A stretch of DNA of 64,000 nucleotides from Paraclostridium tenue (GTDB taxonomy: Bacteria > Bacillota > Clostridia > Peptostreptococcales > Peptostreptococcaceae). Below, piece by piece: positions 28,619 to 37,602 of this stretch. Each line of letters begins with the position of its first letter. The first letter of the stretch is position 1. The position numbers and the translations under genes were made by a program. The notes below the pieces were generated by a model that did no database searches, had not been told where the DNA came from, and worked only from the letters and a program-made list of their open reading frames with translations. The DNA lies in NCBI RefSeq assembly GCF_015668515.1, contig NZ_JADPFO010000001.1, positions 1,018,823 to 1,082,822 of the forward strand, read 5' to 3'.

Positions 28619-29500
28619 CTATTCAATTCCTAATATTTGAATTCCTTGTTTATCACATTTTATATGCAAAGGAAAATTTGGTCCTCTTTCACCATCTATA
28701 TCTGTTACTATGTCTTCTTCACAGTTTATATAAAGCTCATCAGTTTTAAAGTATATTATTTCATTATACTTATCTATAGGTGCACCTTTTATAATATCTA
28801 AAATAAGCGGAATAGTCTTTGGTATTGGCATAGCTTTAAATATTATAACATCTAATAAACCATCATCTAGCATAGCATAATGTGCTAAACTTATATTTCC
28901 TGCAGTTCTCCCATTTAGTATTAATATTAAATACATATCCCCTTCATATTCTAACTCTTTTGATTTTACACTTACACTAAATTTTCTAAGATGAAGTGCA
29001 TCTTCTATTCCTTTTATAATATATGATACTCTTCCTATTGAATTTTTTAAATTTTCATCTACCCTTTGTGACACATCCGTAAACATACCAGTACTTGCTA
29101 TATTTACAAAATAATCTTTATTTATTATACCTAAATCTATAGACTTAGGCTTAGAATTTATTATTTTATCTATTGCTAAATTAATATCTAGTGGTATATT
29201 AAGTACATTAGCAAAATCATTTGCTGTTCCTGTTGGAAGTATTGCTATAGGTAAATTGATATTATTTTTTTTCATATAATTTACTAATCTATCTATACTT
29301 CCATCTCCTCCAGCCACTAAAATATATTCATAATTATCATTTATATCTTCTAGTCCATTTTCCATTGTATTATTTTTAGATATTCTATATGGAACCACTA
29401 TATATCCATTATCCTGAAATTTTGATATTATATCATCTAGCTTATAGATTATTTTTTTATCTCCTGAATTTGGATTGTATATAAATTTTATTTTTTTCAT
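28619..29500 (-). CDS. diacylglycerol kinase family lipid kinase (YegS/DgkB type)
   Basis: A 293-residue lipid kinase-like protein. The catalytic-domain motifs are IYNPNSG at the N-terminus, VAGGDGSIDRLVNYM (about residue 79) and LPTGTANDFANVLNIP, with LDVIIF and DIDGERGP in the C-terminal beta-sandwich. Members phosphorylate diacylglycerol or related lipids at the inner face of the membrane. The precise lipid is not readable. GGTGATG precedes the ATG. Confidence 0.88.
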   Translation of the reverse strand: MKKIKFIYNPNSGDKKIIYKLDDIISKFQDNGYIVVPYRISKNNTMENGLEDINDNYEYILVAGGDGSIDRLVNYMKKNNINLPIAILPTGTANDFANVLNIPLDINLAIDKIINSKPKSIDLGIINKDYFVNIASTGMFTDVSQRVDENLKNSIGRVSYIIKGIEDALHLRKFSVSVKSKELEYEGDMYLILILNGRTAGNISLAHYAMLDDGLLDVIIFKAMPIPKTIPLILDIIKGAPIDKYNEIIYFKTDELYINCEEDIVTDIDGERGPNFPLHIKCDKQGIQILGIE

Positions 29501-29665
29501 CTACATCACCACTTTTCAATATGTATGTTATCTAGTCTTATATCTATTTTAATATTATGTTTCTTTATAATCAAATATATTATATAAATATGTTTCTTAT
29601 TCTTTAATAATTTCAAGTGTCACATTTATATTTTAATCATATATTATAATTATAAAGGAGGTACT

Positions 29666-29965
29666 ATGCCTAAAAAAACAAATTATTATAATAATTGTAA
29701 TACTTTTGCAAATCAATATATGATTTTAGTAGCTATATTTGCATCAATAATATCTCAAGAAATAGATGAAGATGAAAACTTAGGAATATTAGGATCATTT
29801 TTAGTAGCTCTTGGTGAAGAATTAGCTTTAGCTTCTGAAATAAGGATATCTTGTAAGGCTAAGTTAGAAGAAGAAAATAATACAGAATCTAAAATTTTAG
29901 ATACATTTGATAGATCTTACATAAAAAAAAGAAAAAAAATTAAAAGAAAAGTTTTAAAAAAATAA
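29666..29965 (+). CDS. small helical protein with Lys/Arg tail (paralogue of the 54748-55146 gene)
   Basis: A 99-residue protein. A hydrophobic helix (about residues 19-33) is followed by an acidic segment with two ED-type turns, a second helix (SFLVALGEELALASEIR), and a tail of almost only Lys and Arg (KKRKKIKRKVLKK). The same layout, with matching IS-E--ED----I--FL------LAL positions, is found in the gene at 54748-55146. The pattern recalls small clostridial DUF6774-like proteins, but that is a tentative match. A consensus AAAGGAGG start supports expression. Function unknown. Confidence 0.6.
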   Translation: MPKKTNYYNNCNTFANQYMILVAIFASIISQEIDEDENLGILGSFLVALGEELALASEIRISCKAKLEEENNTESKILDTFDRSYIKKRKKIKRKVLKK

Positions 29966-30070
29966 GATGTGGTTAAATAAAGCTACATCTTATTTTTATT
30001 TAAAATTCCTATATAATCTAAAAACTGTTATAATAGTTTAGTAAATTAAAATAACAATAAGGGTGGTAAC

Positions 30071-31987
30071 ATGAATTTAATTACATTAGAAAATATAACA
30101 AAGAGTTACTCTGAAAAAATACTAGTTAATAATATATCTTTAGGAATAAATGAAGGTGACAAAATAGGTTTAATCGGTGTAAACGGTACTGGTAAATCTA
30201 CTTTGCTTAAAATAATAGCAGGTGTAGAAGAAACAGATAGTGGAAATATAACAAAACCAAATAAAGTTAGGATAGAATATCTTCCTCAAAATCCATATTA
30301 CGACGAAAGTGCCACAGTTTTAGAACAAGTCTTTAAAGGAACTTCAAGTGAAATGAGGCTTCTTTGTGATTATCAAAAAGTATTAGATAAATTAAGTTTA
30401 GAATATAATGATTCTTTAAATAATGAATTGATAAAATTACAAGATAAAATTGACAGCCTTAAACTATGGGATTTAGAAAGTGAAGCAAAAACTGTATTAA
30501 CAAAACTTGGTGTTAATAATTTTAATCAAAAAGTAGCTGAACTATCAGGCGGTCAAAGAAAAAGAATTTCATTAGCTTCTGCTCTTATAACTCCATGTGA
30601 GTTATTAATATTAGATGAGCCTACAAACCATCTAGATAATGATACGATAAATTGGTTAGAAGAATATTTAAATAATAAAAATATTTCACTACTTATGATA
30701 ACTCACGATAGATACTTTTTAGATAGAGTTACTAATAGAATAATAGAACTTGATAGAGGTAAACTTTTTAGTTATGATGGCAACTACTCAGTTTTTCTTG
30801 AGAAAAAAATAGAGAGATTAGCCTTAGAATCAAGTATGGAGCAAAAAAGACAAAATTTAATAAGAACTGAACTTGCATGGGTAAGACGAGGCGCTCGTGC
30901 TCGTACAACAAAACAAAAAGCTAGACTTCAAAGATTTGATGAACTTGTAAATGATGTACCTACTTATAGAAAAGATAATTTAGAAATTTCTACTGCATCT
31001 AGTAGATTAGGTAAAAAGATAATAGAAATTCATAACATATCTAAATCTTTCGGTGATAAAAAAATTATAAATAATTTAGAATATGCTCTTTCTCGTACTG
31101 ATAGAATAGGTATTATTGGTAAAAATGGTATGGGTAAATCTACTTTAATAAATATATTAAATGGTAAACTTAAACCTGATAGTGGTCATATTGAAATAGG
31201 AGAAACTGTAAAAATAGGATGCTTCTCACAAGATGATTCTCATATGAATCTTGATATGCGCGCTATTGACTATGTAAAGGAAGTAAGTGATTATATAGAA
31301 ACTTCTGATGGACAAAAAATAACTGCATCTCAAATGTGTGAAAGATTTTTATTTGATGGAGCTATGCAATATACTCATATAAGAAAACTTTCAGGTGGAG
31401 AAAGACGTAGACTTCATCTTCTTAGAACATTAATGAGTGCACCTAATGTTCTTCTTTTAGACGAGCCTACCAATGATTTAGATATTGAAACTCTAAATAG
31501 ATTAGAAGATTATTTAGATGAGTTTCCTGGTGTTGTTATATGTGTTTCTCATGATAGATATTTCTTAGATAGAATATGTAATAAGATATTTGCTTATGAA
31601 GGTCTTGGAAATATTAATATATACACAGGAAATTACAGTGAGTACCTAGTGTATAAAGAAAGTCAACCTATTCAGATAGAAAATATTGAGGTTAAACCAT
31701 CTTCTAACTCTGTAAAGAAAGAAAAACCTAAAAATAATAAAAAACTAAAATTTACTTTTAATGAACAAAGAGAGTTTGATACTATAGATGATGATATAGC
31801 TTTACTTGAAGATAAAATACAATCTATTGATGATAATTTAGATAAGTATTCAACTGATTTTACAAAGCTTCAAGAAATGCTTGATGAAAAAGCTTCTTTA
31901 GAAAAAGATCTTGAATATAAATATGAAAGATGGGAATATTTAAATAATTTAGCCGATGAGATAGAAAAATTAAAAAATAATAATTAA
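30071..31987 (+). CDS. ABC-F family ATPase (Uup-like)
   Basis: Cytoplasmic ABC-F protein without membrane domains, acting on ribosomes (translation factor or antibiotic protection). Two nucleotide-binding domains: Walker A GVNGTGKST (~38) with signature LSGGQRKR, and Walker A GKNGMGKST (~354) with signature LSGGERRR, each followed by LLLDEPT. Between them is the ABC-F linker with the RTKQKARLQRFDEL Uup-type segment, and the last 90 residues form a charged coiled coil (about 545-638) as in Uup. Monocistronic. GGGTGG precedes the ATG. Confidence 0.9.
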   Translation: MNLITLENITKSYSEKILVNNISLGINEGDKIGLIGVNGTGKSTLLKIIAGVEETDSGNITKPNKVRIEYLPQNPYYDESATVLEQVFKGTSSEMRLLCDYQKVLDKLSLEYNDSLNNELIKLQDKIDSLKLWDLESEAKTVLTKLGVNNFNQKVAELSGGQRKRISLASALITPCELLILDEPTNHLDNDTINWLEEYLNNKNISLLMITHDRYFLDRVTNRIIELDRGKLFSYDGNYSVFLEKKIERLALESSMEQKRQNLIRTELAWVRRGARARTTKQKARLQRFDELVNDVPTYRKDNLEISTASSRLGKKIIEIHNISKSFGDKKIINNLEYALSRTDRIGIIGKNGMGKSTLINILNGKLKPDSGHIEIGETVKIGCFSQDDSHMNLDMRAIDYVKEVSDYIETSDGQKITASQMCERFLFDGAMQYTHIRKLSGGERRRLHLLRTLMSAPNVLLLDEPTNDLDIETLNRLEDYLDEFPGVVICVSHDRYFLDRICNKIFAYEGLGNINIYTGNYSEYLVYKESQPIQIENIEVKPSSNSVKKEKPKNNKKLKFTFNEQREFDTIDDDIALLEDKIQSIDDNLDKYSTDFTKLQEMLDEKASLEKDLEYKYERWEYLNNLADEIEKLKNNN

Positions 31988-31990
31988 TAT

Positions 31991-32031
31991 AAAAAACTAT
32001 ATGTTTAGATTTTTTAAACATATAGTTTTTT
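31991..32031. terminator. bidirectional terminator
   Basis: A 17-bp perfect stem (31991-32007 with 32015-32031) with A6/T6 ends, between the ABC-F gene and a convergent gene. Confidence 0.85.
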
Positions 32032-32034
32032 ATA

Positions 32035-32634
32035 TTATATACTTAAAATATTGAAACTATTAAACATCTTATCTATTACATTTTTATACTGTTCTTCCAA
32101 AAATTCATCTACATTTATTTTAAATTCATATATTCCATTTTTACCAACTGTCATTAAAGTATAACTTATTATGCCATCTAGAGCTCTTGTTTTTACAATC
32201 TTTCCACTAATTTTTTCATTTTCGTATTCTATAATTTCATCTATATTCAATATATGATTTATGATTGAATCTATAGAAATTAAATCTACACATTCACTTG
32301 GTATTTCTATTAAAAATCCTTGAGTTTTTATATTATATAACTCAAAATTTTCATCTTTTTCTAAAGTTATGGTATCAAAACACTTATCATTTATAGTATC
32401 TATTTTCTTAAAATGATTTGGTATTTCAACTTCATATCCCAAATTGCTTTTTATAATATCATACTTAAAATCATTTGTATTTTTAATAAAATTGTTTTGT
32501 TCATTTCTTATTTTTCTTAAGTAATATGATGATTTTTTAAATCCTTCTTCATATGCTTTTAAAAAATATTGCTTTGATTTTTCAATTTCTTTATTTTCTA
32601 AAAGTTCAACTGCTTTTTCATAATTAATAGACAA
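32035..32634 (-). CDS. hypothetical protein with N-terminal TPR/Sel1-like helices
   Basis: A 199-residue soluble protein that I do not recognise. The first 45 residues (INYEKAVELLENKEIEKSKQYFLKAYEEGFKKSSYYLRKI) look like one or two TPR/Sel1 repeats; the remainder is a mixed beta domain. The open frame reaches an ATG at 32667, but GGAGGG lies six bases before the in-frame TTG at 32634, which is the preferred start. Single gene. Confidence 0.55.
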   Translation of the reverse strand: MSINYEKAVELLENKEIEKSKQYFLKAYEEGFKKSSYYLRKIRNEQNNFIKNTNDFKYDIIKSNLGYEVEIPNHFKKIDTINDKCFDTITLEKDENFELYNIKTQGFLIEIPSECVDLISIDSIINHILNIDEIIEYENEKISGKIVKTRALDGIISYTLMTVGKNGIYEFKINVDEFLEEQYKNVIDKMFNSFNILSI

Positions 32635-32748
32635 AAACATCCCTCCAAAACATATGATTATTACCATTATATACTATGCTTTATTTTTTATTAAAATTCT
32701 TTTAGATTAATTTTCTTTAAATTCTTAAAACTTTTTATAAATTTTTTA

Positions 32749-32777
32749 TTGACAATATCTATATTTTCTATTACGAT
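32749..32777 (+). promoter_or_regulatory. promoter of the T-box-controlled transporter
   Basis: Perfect -35 TTGACA (32749-32754), 17-bp spacer and TACGAT (32772-32777), about 25 bp before the start of the T-box leader. Confidence 0.5.
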
Positions 32778-32802
32778 AATATAAACTAAATATTAAAAAT
32801 TC

Positions 32803-33034
32803 TGTGAAAAAGAGAGTAGCTTAAGTGAATTTTATAGAGAGTTAAGGATGGTGGAAGCTTAACATTGAAATTTAAGTGAAGAGAGCTTTGGAGAATATAG
32901 TTTGAAACTAAGTATGACTATAGGTTTTCTCGCCTTAAGAGATTAAGTGGATAGAATTTTATATTTATTCTATCAACCAGAGTGGTACCGCGGAAAATAT
33001 TCGTCTCTTGGCTTTTAGCCAAGGGACTTTTTTA
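32803..33034 (+). promoter_or_regulatory. T-box leader with AGA (Arg) specifier, upstream of YjiH transporter
   Basis: Complete tRNA-sensing leader. It has a Stem I with AGAGAG and the distal GGATGGTGGAAGC loop closed by GTTAAG/CTTAAC, a specifier side TGAAG-AGA-GCTTTGGAG, and the T-box sequence GAGTGGTACCGCGG (32980-32993). A terminator (GTCTCTTGGCT/AGCCAAGGGAC, 33003-33027, then T6) follows. Lining up the segment with the asnS leader in this window, TGAAG-AAC-ATCTCGGAG, places AGA (32882-32884) in the specifier position. Uncharged tRNA-Arg(UCU) would therefore switch on the transporter. Confidence 0.85.
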
Positions 33035-33099
33035 ATTTTAAATATAAGTGCATTTATATTAAATTTACAATTTAAATACTTAAAAGGAGATATTGTTTT

Positions 33100-34479
33100 A
33101 TGGAGAAAAATATTGATATTTACAATGAAAATAAATCAAGTAGTTTTTTAAAGTTTTTAATACCATCATTAATTGGGTTACTTTTATTTGTAATACCACT
33201 TCCCTATGGTAAATTTGTACCTATTGAAGGTATATCTTCTATAAATATAGGTATTGGATTTTTAGCTGAACTTCTTAAAATTTCATTTGCAAATTATCTA
33301 GATCATATAGCACTTGTAGTAATTGTTTGTTCTGCTATACTATCTATTTTAAGTAAATTCATAAATATAAAAAATGATTTTTTAAAAAGTGTTTTAGATG
33401 TGCCTTTATTTTGGTTATCATTTAGAATATTAGGGGCTTTATTTATTTCTATGACAGTGCTTGGTTTTGGTCCAGAATTTATTAAATCTGAAGTTACTGG
33501 TCAAACTATATTAGGTGTTTTACCTAGCCTTTTAGCTATATTTTTAGTTTCTGGATTCTTATTACCTTTAGTTGTTGATTTTGGACTTATGGATTTTGTA
33601 GGAACTTTAATATCTAAGTTTATGTATAAAATTTTTAAAGTTCCTGGACGCGCTGCAGTAGATGCTATCTCATCTTGGTTAGGAGATGGTACTTTAGGTA
33701 TTATGATAACTAATACACAATATAAACAAGGTTTTTATACTGCAAAAGAAGCCTGTATAATATCTGTTTGTTTCTCATTAGTATCATTACCATTTTCTAC
33801 AGTTATAGCTGATCAATTAGGACTTATGAATCTCTTTGTTCCATTTTATGGAACTGTGTGTATAGCATCATTAGCTTGTGCTATTATAATGCCTCGTATA
33901 TATCCTCTAGCAAAAATTAAGGATGAAACATATCAAAATGTAGATCATCTAAAAGAAGATTTAATACCTGAAGGTGAAAACGTAATAGATTTTGCTTTAT
34001 CTAAAGCTTTAAATAGAGCAGAAAATGCTCCTTCTTTAGAAGTAATAATAAAAAATGGATTTAAAACTGTTATAGATATGTATTTAGCTTTACTTCCTCT
34101 TGTTATGGCATGGGGAACTTTAGCACTTGTTGTTGCTGAATTTACTCCAATATTTAATTGGATATCTTTCCCTGTAGTATTTATACTAAAACTGCTACAA
34201 ATACCTAATGCTGTAGAAGCTGCTCCAGCTGTTTTAGTTGGATTTGCAGATATGTTCCTTCCATCTATAATGGTTTCAGCAGATACTTTTGATATATTAA
34301 CTAAATTTATAATAGGGGCTTTATCTATAACTCAACTTATATATTTAACAGAGACTGGTGCAGTTATACTAAAGTCAGATATACCTTTTAACTTAAAAGA
34401 TTTATTTATAGTATTTTTAACTAGAACTTTAATATCACTACCAATTATAACATTATTAGCTAGACTTATATTAGCATAA
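33100..34479 (+). CDS. YjiH-family (nucleoside-gate domain) transporter, predicted arginine-responsive
   Basis: A 459-residue membrane protein with about 10-11 helices and the Gate-domain pattern of YjiH proteins: the block VPGRAAVDAISSWLGDGTLGIMITNTQY near residue 185, then VCFSLVSLPFSTVIA, and PAVLVGFADMFLPS/ITQLIYLTETGAVIL in the second half. Family substrates are not settled. The T-box upstream reads Arg, so import of arginine or a close relative (ornithine, Arg peptides) is the best guess. AAAAGGAGA precedes the ATG. Monocistronic with its own terminator. Confidence 0.83.
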   Translation: MEKNIDIYNENKSSSFLKFLIPSLIGLLLFVIPLPYGKFVPIEGISSINIGIGFLAELLKISFANYLDHIALVVIVCSAILSILSKFINIKNDFLKSVLDVPLFWLSFRILGALFISMTVLGFGPEFIKSEVTGQTILGVLPSLLAIFLVSGFLLPLVVDFGLMDFVGTLISKFMYKIFKVPGRAAVDAISSWLGDGTLGIMITNTQYKQGFYTAKEACIISVCFSLVSLPFSTVIADQLGLMNLFVPFYGTVCIASLACAIIMPRIYPLAKIKDETYQNVDHLKEDLIPEGENVIDFALSKALNRAENAPSLEVIIKNGFKTVIDMYLALLPLVMAWGTLALVVAEFTPIFNWISFPVVFILKLLQIPNAVEAAPAVLVGFADMFLPSIMVSADTFDILTKFIIGALSITQLIYLTETGAVILKSDIPFNLKDLFIVFLTRTLISLPIITLLARLILA

Positions 34480-34515
34480 AAAAATGGTCCTACATGGACT
34501 ATTTTTTTATGCTAA
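34471..34515 (+). terminator. terminator of the YjiH gene
   Basis: A 20-bp stem with one G-U pair and loop TACAT; the left arm includes the last codons and stop of the transporter gene. Confidence 0.8.
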
Positions 34516-34655
34516 TATATTAAATTAATTTGGTTATAATTACTATATAATATTAATTCTGTATTACATATTTTAACTTTAATATTGACTTTTAACTTTA
34601 AAAACATTATAATTTAAATTCATTAGAATTCTTACTTTTGGAGGTGAATATTATA

Positions 34656-36803
34656 TTGAGAAATATACTTGGTATATTCAAAAAAGACGTAAAGGATATA
34701 TTTACTAACTATGCAATGCTTATTGTTGTAGGAGCACTTTGTATATTACCATCTTTATATGCATGGTTTAATATAAAAGCATCTTGGGATCCATATGGTA
34801 GTACTAGTAATATATCAGTAGCTGTTGTAAATAATGATAAAGGTACTACCGTAAAAGATAAGCACATTAATATAGGAGATGAGCTTGAAAAAAACTTAAG
34901 AGAAAATAGTGATTTAGGATGGAAGTTCGTTAGTAAAAAGAAAGCACTAGATGGTGTTAAGGATGGTTCATACTATGCTTCAATAGAAATTCCAAGTGAC
35001 TTTTCAAAAGATTTAACTTCTCTTATAACTTCAGATGTTAAAAAAGGAAAGTTAATTTATACAGTTAATGAAAAAATAAATGCTATAGCTCCTAAAATCA
35101 CTGATAAGGGAGCTTCAACAATACAACTACAAATAAATCAAACTGTTGTTGAAACTGTAAGTCAAATTTTATTTGAAGCCTCTAATGAATTAGGTATAGA
35201 ACTTGAAGGTCAAATTCCAAAATTAACTGATATAGAAAACTCTTTAGTTGAGATTCAAAGCAAATTTGGTGATGTAAATAAAACATTAGATTTAGCATCT
35301 GATGGAGCTAATAAAGTTCAAGATTTAGTTAAAGACATAAAAAAGGATATTCCTTTAATAAAAGAAACTTTAAATAAATCTAAAAGTTTATCATCTGATG
35401 TTAAAGAGTTTCTGAAAAACTCTCAAAGTAGTATAAATAGCATTACTCCAATAATAAAAAATGATATATCTGTAATTAATGATATAGCTAATTCTGTTGT
35501 TAATACTGCAAATACATTAAATAATTCTATTAGTAATGGTACTGATGATGCTCTAACTTTAGCAGATAGTTTATCTACTAAGTTAAATAATTTATCAAAT
35601 GTAAATAAATCATTAATAGAATTTTTAAATAAGTTAAATTCACTTACACCAAATCATCCTTTAACTAATACTATAAACAAGTTAAAAGATATAGATTCAA
35701 GTGTGACACAAGGAGTTAACTCTTTAAATAGTTTAAAAGGTCAACTTCAAAGTGGTCAAACACCTGCATCTGGTGCACTTGATAAAGTTTTAAAAGTAGG
35801 AAATGATATAAAAGGTATTACATCTAATTTATCTAATAATTTTGATTCTGCAATTTCTGCTCCTATAAATAATATCTTTGAAAAAGGATATTCAGTTAGT
35901 GATAATGTAATCAAAACTTTAGAAGATGCTGAGTCTAAATTACCTAAAGCTGAAAGTATATTAGATACGGCTTTTTCACTGTCTGACAAAGGTATTGAAG
36001 GAATAAATTATGCAAAAGAGAAATTGCCTAAAGTAGAAAATATAGTAGACGAACTTACAGATGCTATAAAGAAAGTTAATAATCAAGAAGACTTAAATGA
36101 TTTAGTAAAATTACTTAAAAACGACATAGTAAAAGAAAAGAACTTCTTAAAAGAACCTGTTACTGTTAATCAAAATAAATTATACCCTATAGAAAACTAT
36201 GGTTCTGCTATGACTCCATTTTACACTGTTTTATCTTTATGGGTTGGTTTACTTTTATTATCTTCACTTTTATCAGCTGAAGTTCATGGAGATTATAAAC
36301 CATATCAAGTATACTTAGGTAGAGGTCTTACTTTTACCACTATTGCTGTAATTCAAGCACTAATAGTAAGTTTAGGAGACATATATATACTTGGTGTTCA
36401 ATCTGTAAATCCAGTTCTTCTTGTATTAGGTTCTGTATTTACAAGTATTGTATTTACTTTTATAGTATATTCTCTTTTATCTGTGTTTGGAAATATGGGT
36501 AAAGCTATGGGAATAATACTTTTAGTTATTCAAGTAGCTGGTTCAGGTGGGACATTCCCAATTGAAGTTACTCCTAAGTTTTTCCAAATGGTAAATCCAT
36601 ATTTACCGTTTACTTATGCAATATCTATGTTAAGAGAATCAATAGGTGGGATTTATTATCCTGTATTATATAAAGATATAAGCATCTTATGTATATATAT
36701 AATAGTTTCATTATTAATTGCATTACCACTAAAGAAACCTATAAATAAAATTTATAAGGTATTTAATGGTAAATTTAGTGAAAGTGGTCTTTCAGAACAC
36801 TAA
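34656..36803 (+). CDS. YhgE/Pip domain membrane protein (phage-infection-protein family, ABC-2-like)
   Basis: Large membrane protein of about 715 residues. One N-terminal helix (about residues 18-38) precedes a long extracellular region that starts NIKASWDPYGSTSNISVAVVNNDKG, the Pip signature, and continues as repeated coiled coil rich in Asn, Ser, Thr and Lys (about 190-500). A C-terminal ABC-2-type block of about five helices ends with GSGGTFPIEVTPKFFQ and NPYLPFTYAISMLRESIGG. Pip is a phage receptor in lactococci; relatives are type VII-associated or export proteins. GGAGGTG sits before TTG 34656, so that start is used rather than TTG 34638. Confidence 0.85.
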   Translation: MRNILGIFKKDVKDIFTNYAMLIVVGALCILPSLYAWFNIKASWDPYGSTSNISVAVVNNDKGTTVKDKHINIGDELEKNLRENSDLGWKFVSKKKALDGVKDGSYYASIEIPSDFSKDLTSLITSDVKKGKLIYTVNEKINAIAPKITDKGASTIQLQINQTVVETVSQILFEASNELGIELEGQIPKLTDIENSLVEIQSKFGDVNKTLDLASDGANKVQDLVKDIKKDIPLIKETLNKSKSLSSDVKEFLKNSQSSINSITPIIKNDISVINDIANSVVNTANTLNNSISNGTDDALTLADSLSTKLNNLSNVNKSLIEFLNKLNSLTPNHPLTNTINKLKDIDSSVTQGVNSLNSLKGQLQSGQTPASGALDKVLKVGNDIKGITSNLSNNFDSAISAPINNIFEKGYSVSDNVIKTLEDAESKLPKAESILDTAFSLSDKGIEGINYAKEKLPKVENIVDELTDAIKKVNNQEDLNDLVKLLKNDIVKEKNFLKEPVTVNQNKLYPIENYGSAMTPFYTVLSLWVGLLLLSSLLSAEVHGDYKPYQVYLGRGLTFTTIAVIQALIVSLGDIYILGVQSVNPVLLVLGSVFTSIVFTFIVYSLLSVFGNMGKAMGIILLVIQVAGSGGTFPIEVTPKFFQMVNPYLPFTYAISMLRESIGGIYYPVLYKDISILCIYIIVSLLIALPLKKPINKIYKVFNGKFSESGLSEH

Positions 36804-36835
36804 AAAAGAGATAGGATTAATCCTATCTCTTTTTT
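36802..36835. terminator. bidirectional terminator
   Basis: A perfect 34-nt palindrome with A6/T6 ends overlapping the stop codons of the two convergent genes. Confidence 0.88.
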
Positions 36836-37409
36836 AATAATCATATTCAGTTGTATTTTCGCACATAATTATATTTATCTTTTTATTTAGTATATTCTTG
36901 TAAGATAATAAAAGTTCATTTAATTCTGCATCAACTAAATTTATTTTACCCTTACTTATTAGGATTACTTGTTCTTGATCTATTATTACTTTTATATCAT
37001 TATGGTCGTTTTTTATATATGTCTCTACACAAGCCTTTGGTTTTATTTTTTGACTATATTTATCATAAAATCCTATACTATTTTTTATATCATCAAAATT
37101 CGAATTATTTATTTCATTAAAATCTATATTATTATAATCTATACCAAAGTTTTTTAACTGGCTATCTATTTCAGACGAGTCCATTCCATATCTCTCCATA
37201 AATTTCTTTTGAATATTAATAAATTTTTCTTGAGATATATTATTTTCCTTCATATAATCCATTATCTTTTTAGAAAATTCAACCATACTTAATTTTCCTG
37301 ACATAACAGAACTATAAAGACTATATATATATTGTTCAAATTTATCAACATCAGAATCTTTTACTTTGTTCTTCAGTTTATTAAAATCTATTATTCTATC
37401 ATCTGACAT
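36834..37409 (-). CDS. DUF3867-like clostridial protein
   Basis: A 191-residue soluble acidic protein. The N-terminus MSDDRIIDFNKLKNKVKDSDVDKFEQYIYSLY and the NNISQEKFINIQKKFMERYG block match my recollection of the clostridial DUF3867 family. The N-terminal two thirds is helical; the C-terminal 60 residues form a beta-rich region. No catalytic motif is visible and the role is unknown. CAGGAGG precedes the ATG. Confidence 0.7.
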   Translation of the reverse strand: MSDDRIIDFNKLKNKVKDSDVDKFEQYIYSLYSSVMSGKLSMVEFSKKIMDYMKENNISQEKFINIQKKFMERYGMDSSEIDSQLKNFGIDYNNIDFNEINNSNFDDIKNSIGFYDKYSQKIKPKACVETYIKNDHNDIKVIIDQEQVILISKGKINLVDAELNELLLSYKNILNKKINIIMCENTTEYDY

Positions 37410-37552
37410 ATCGATACCTCCTGATTAACATTTAGCTTTTAACCTTATTACTATTATATTCTAATAAAGTTTACATGTCTACAGTCTGAAATTTAGTGTA
37501 TATTATATTCTTATATTAGTCTAAATAAAATTTATATAATAAATTAATATAT

Positions 37553-37583
37553 AAAAAATAGCGAGAAAAAGCTCGCTATTTTT
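37553..37583 (-). terminator. terminator of asnS
   Basis: AAAATAGCGAG / CTCGCTATTTT hairpin 20-50 bp after the asnS stop, with T-rich tail on the minus strand. Confidence 0.8.
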
Positions 37584-37602
37584 CACTTATATTAATTTAT
37601 TA

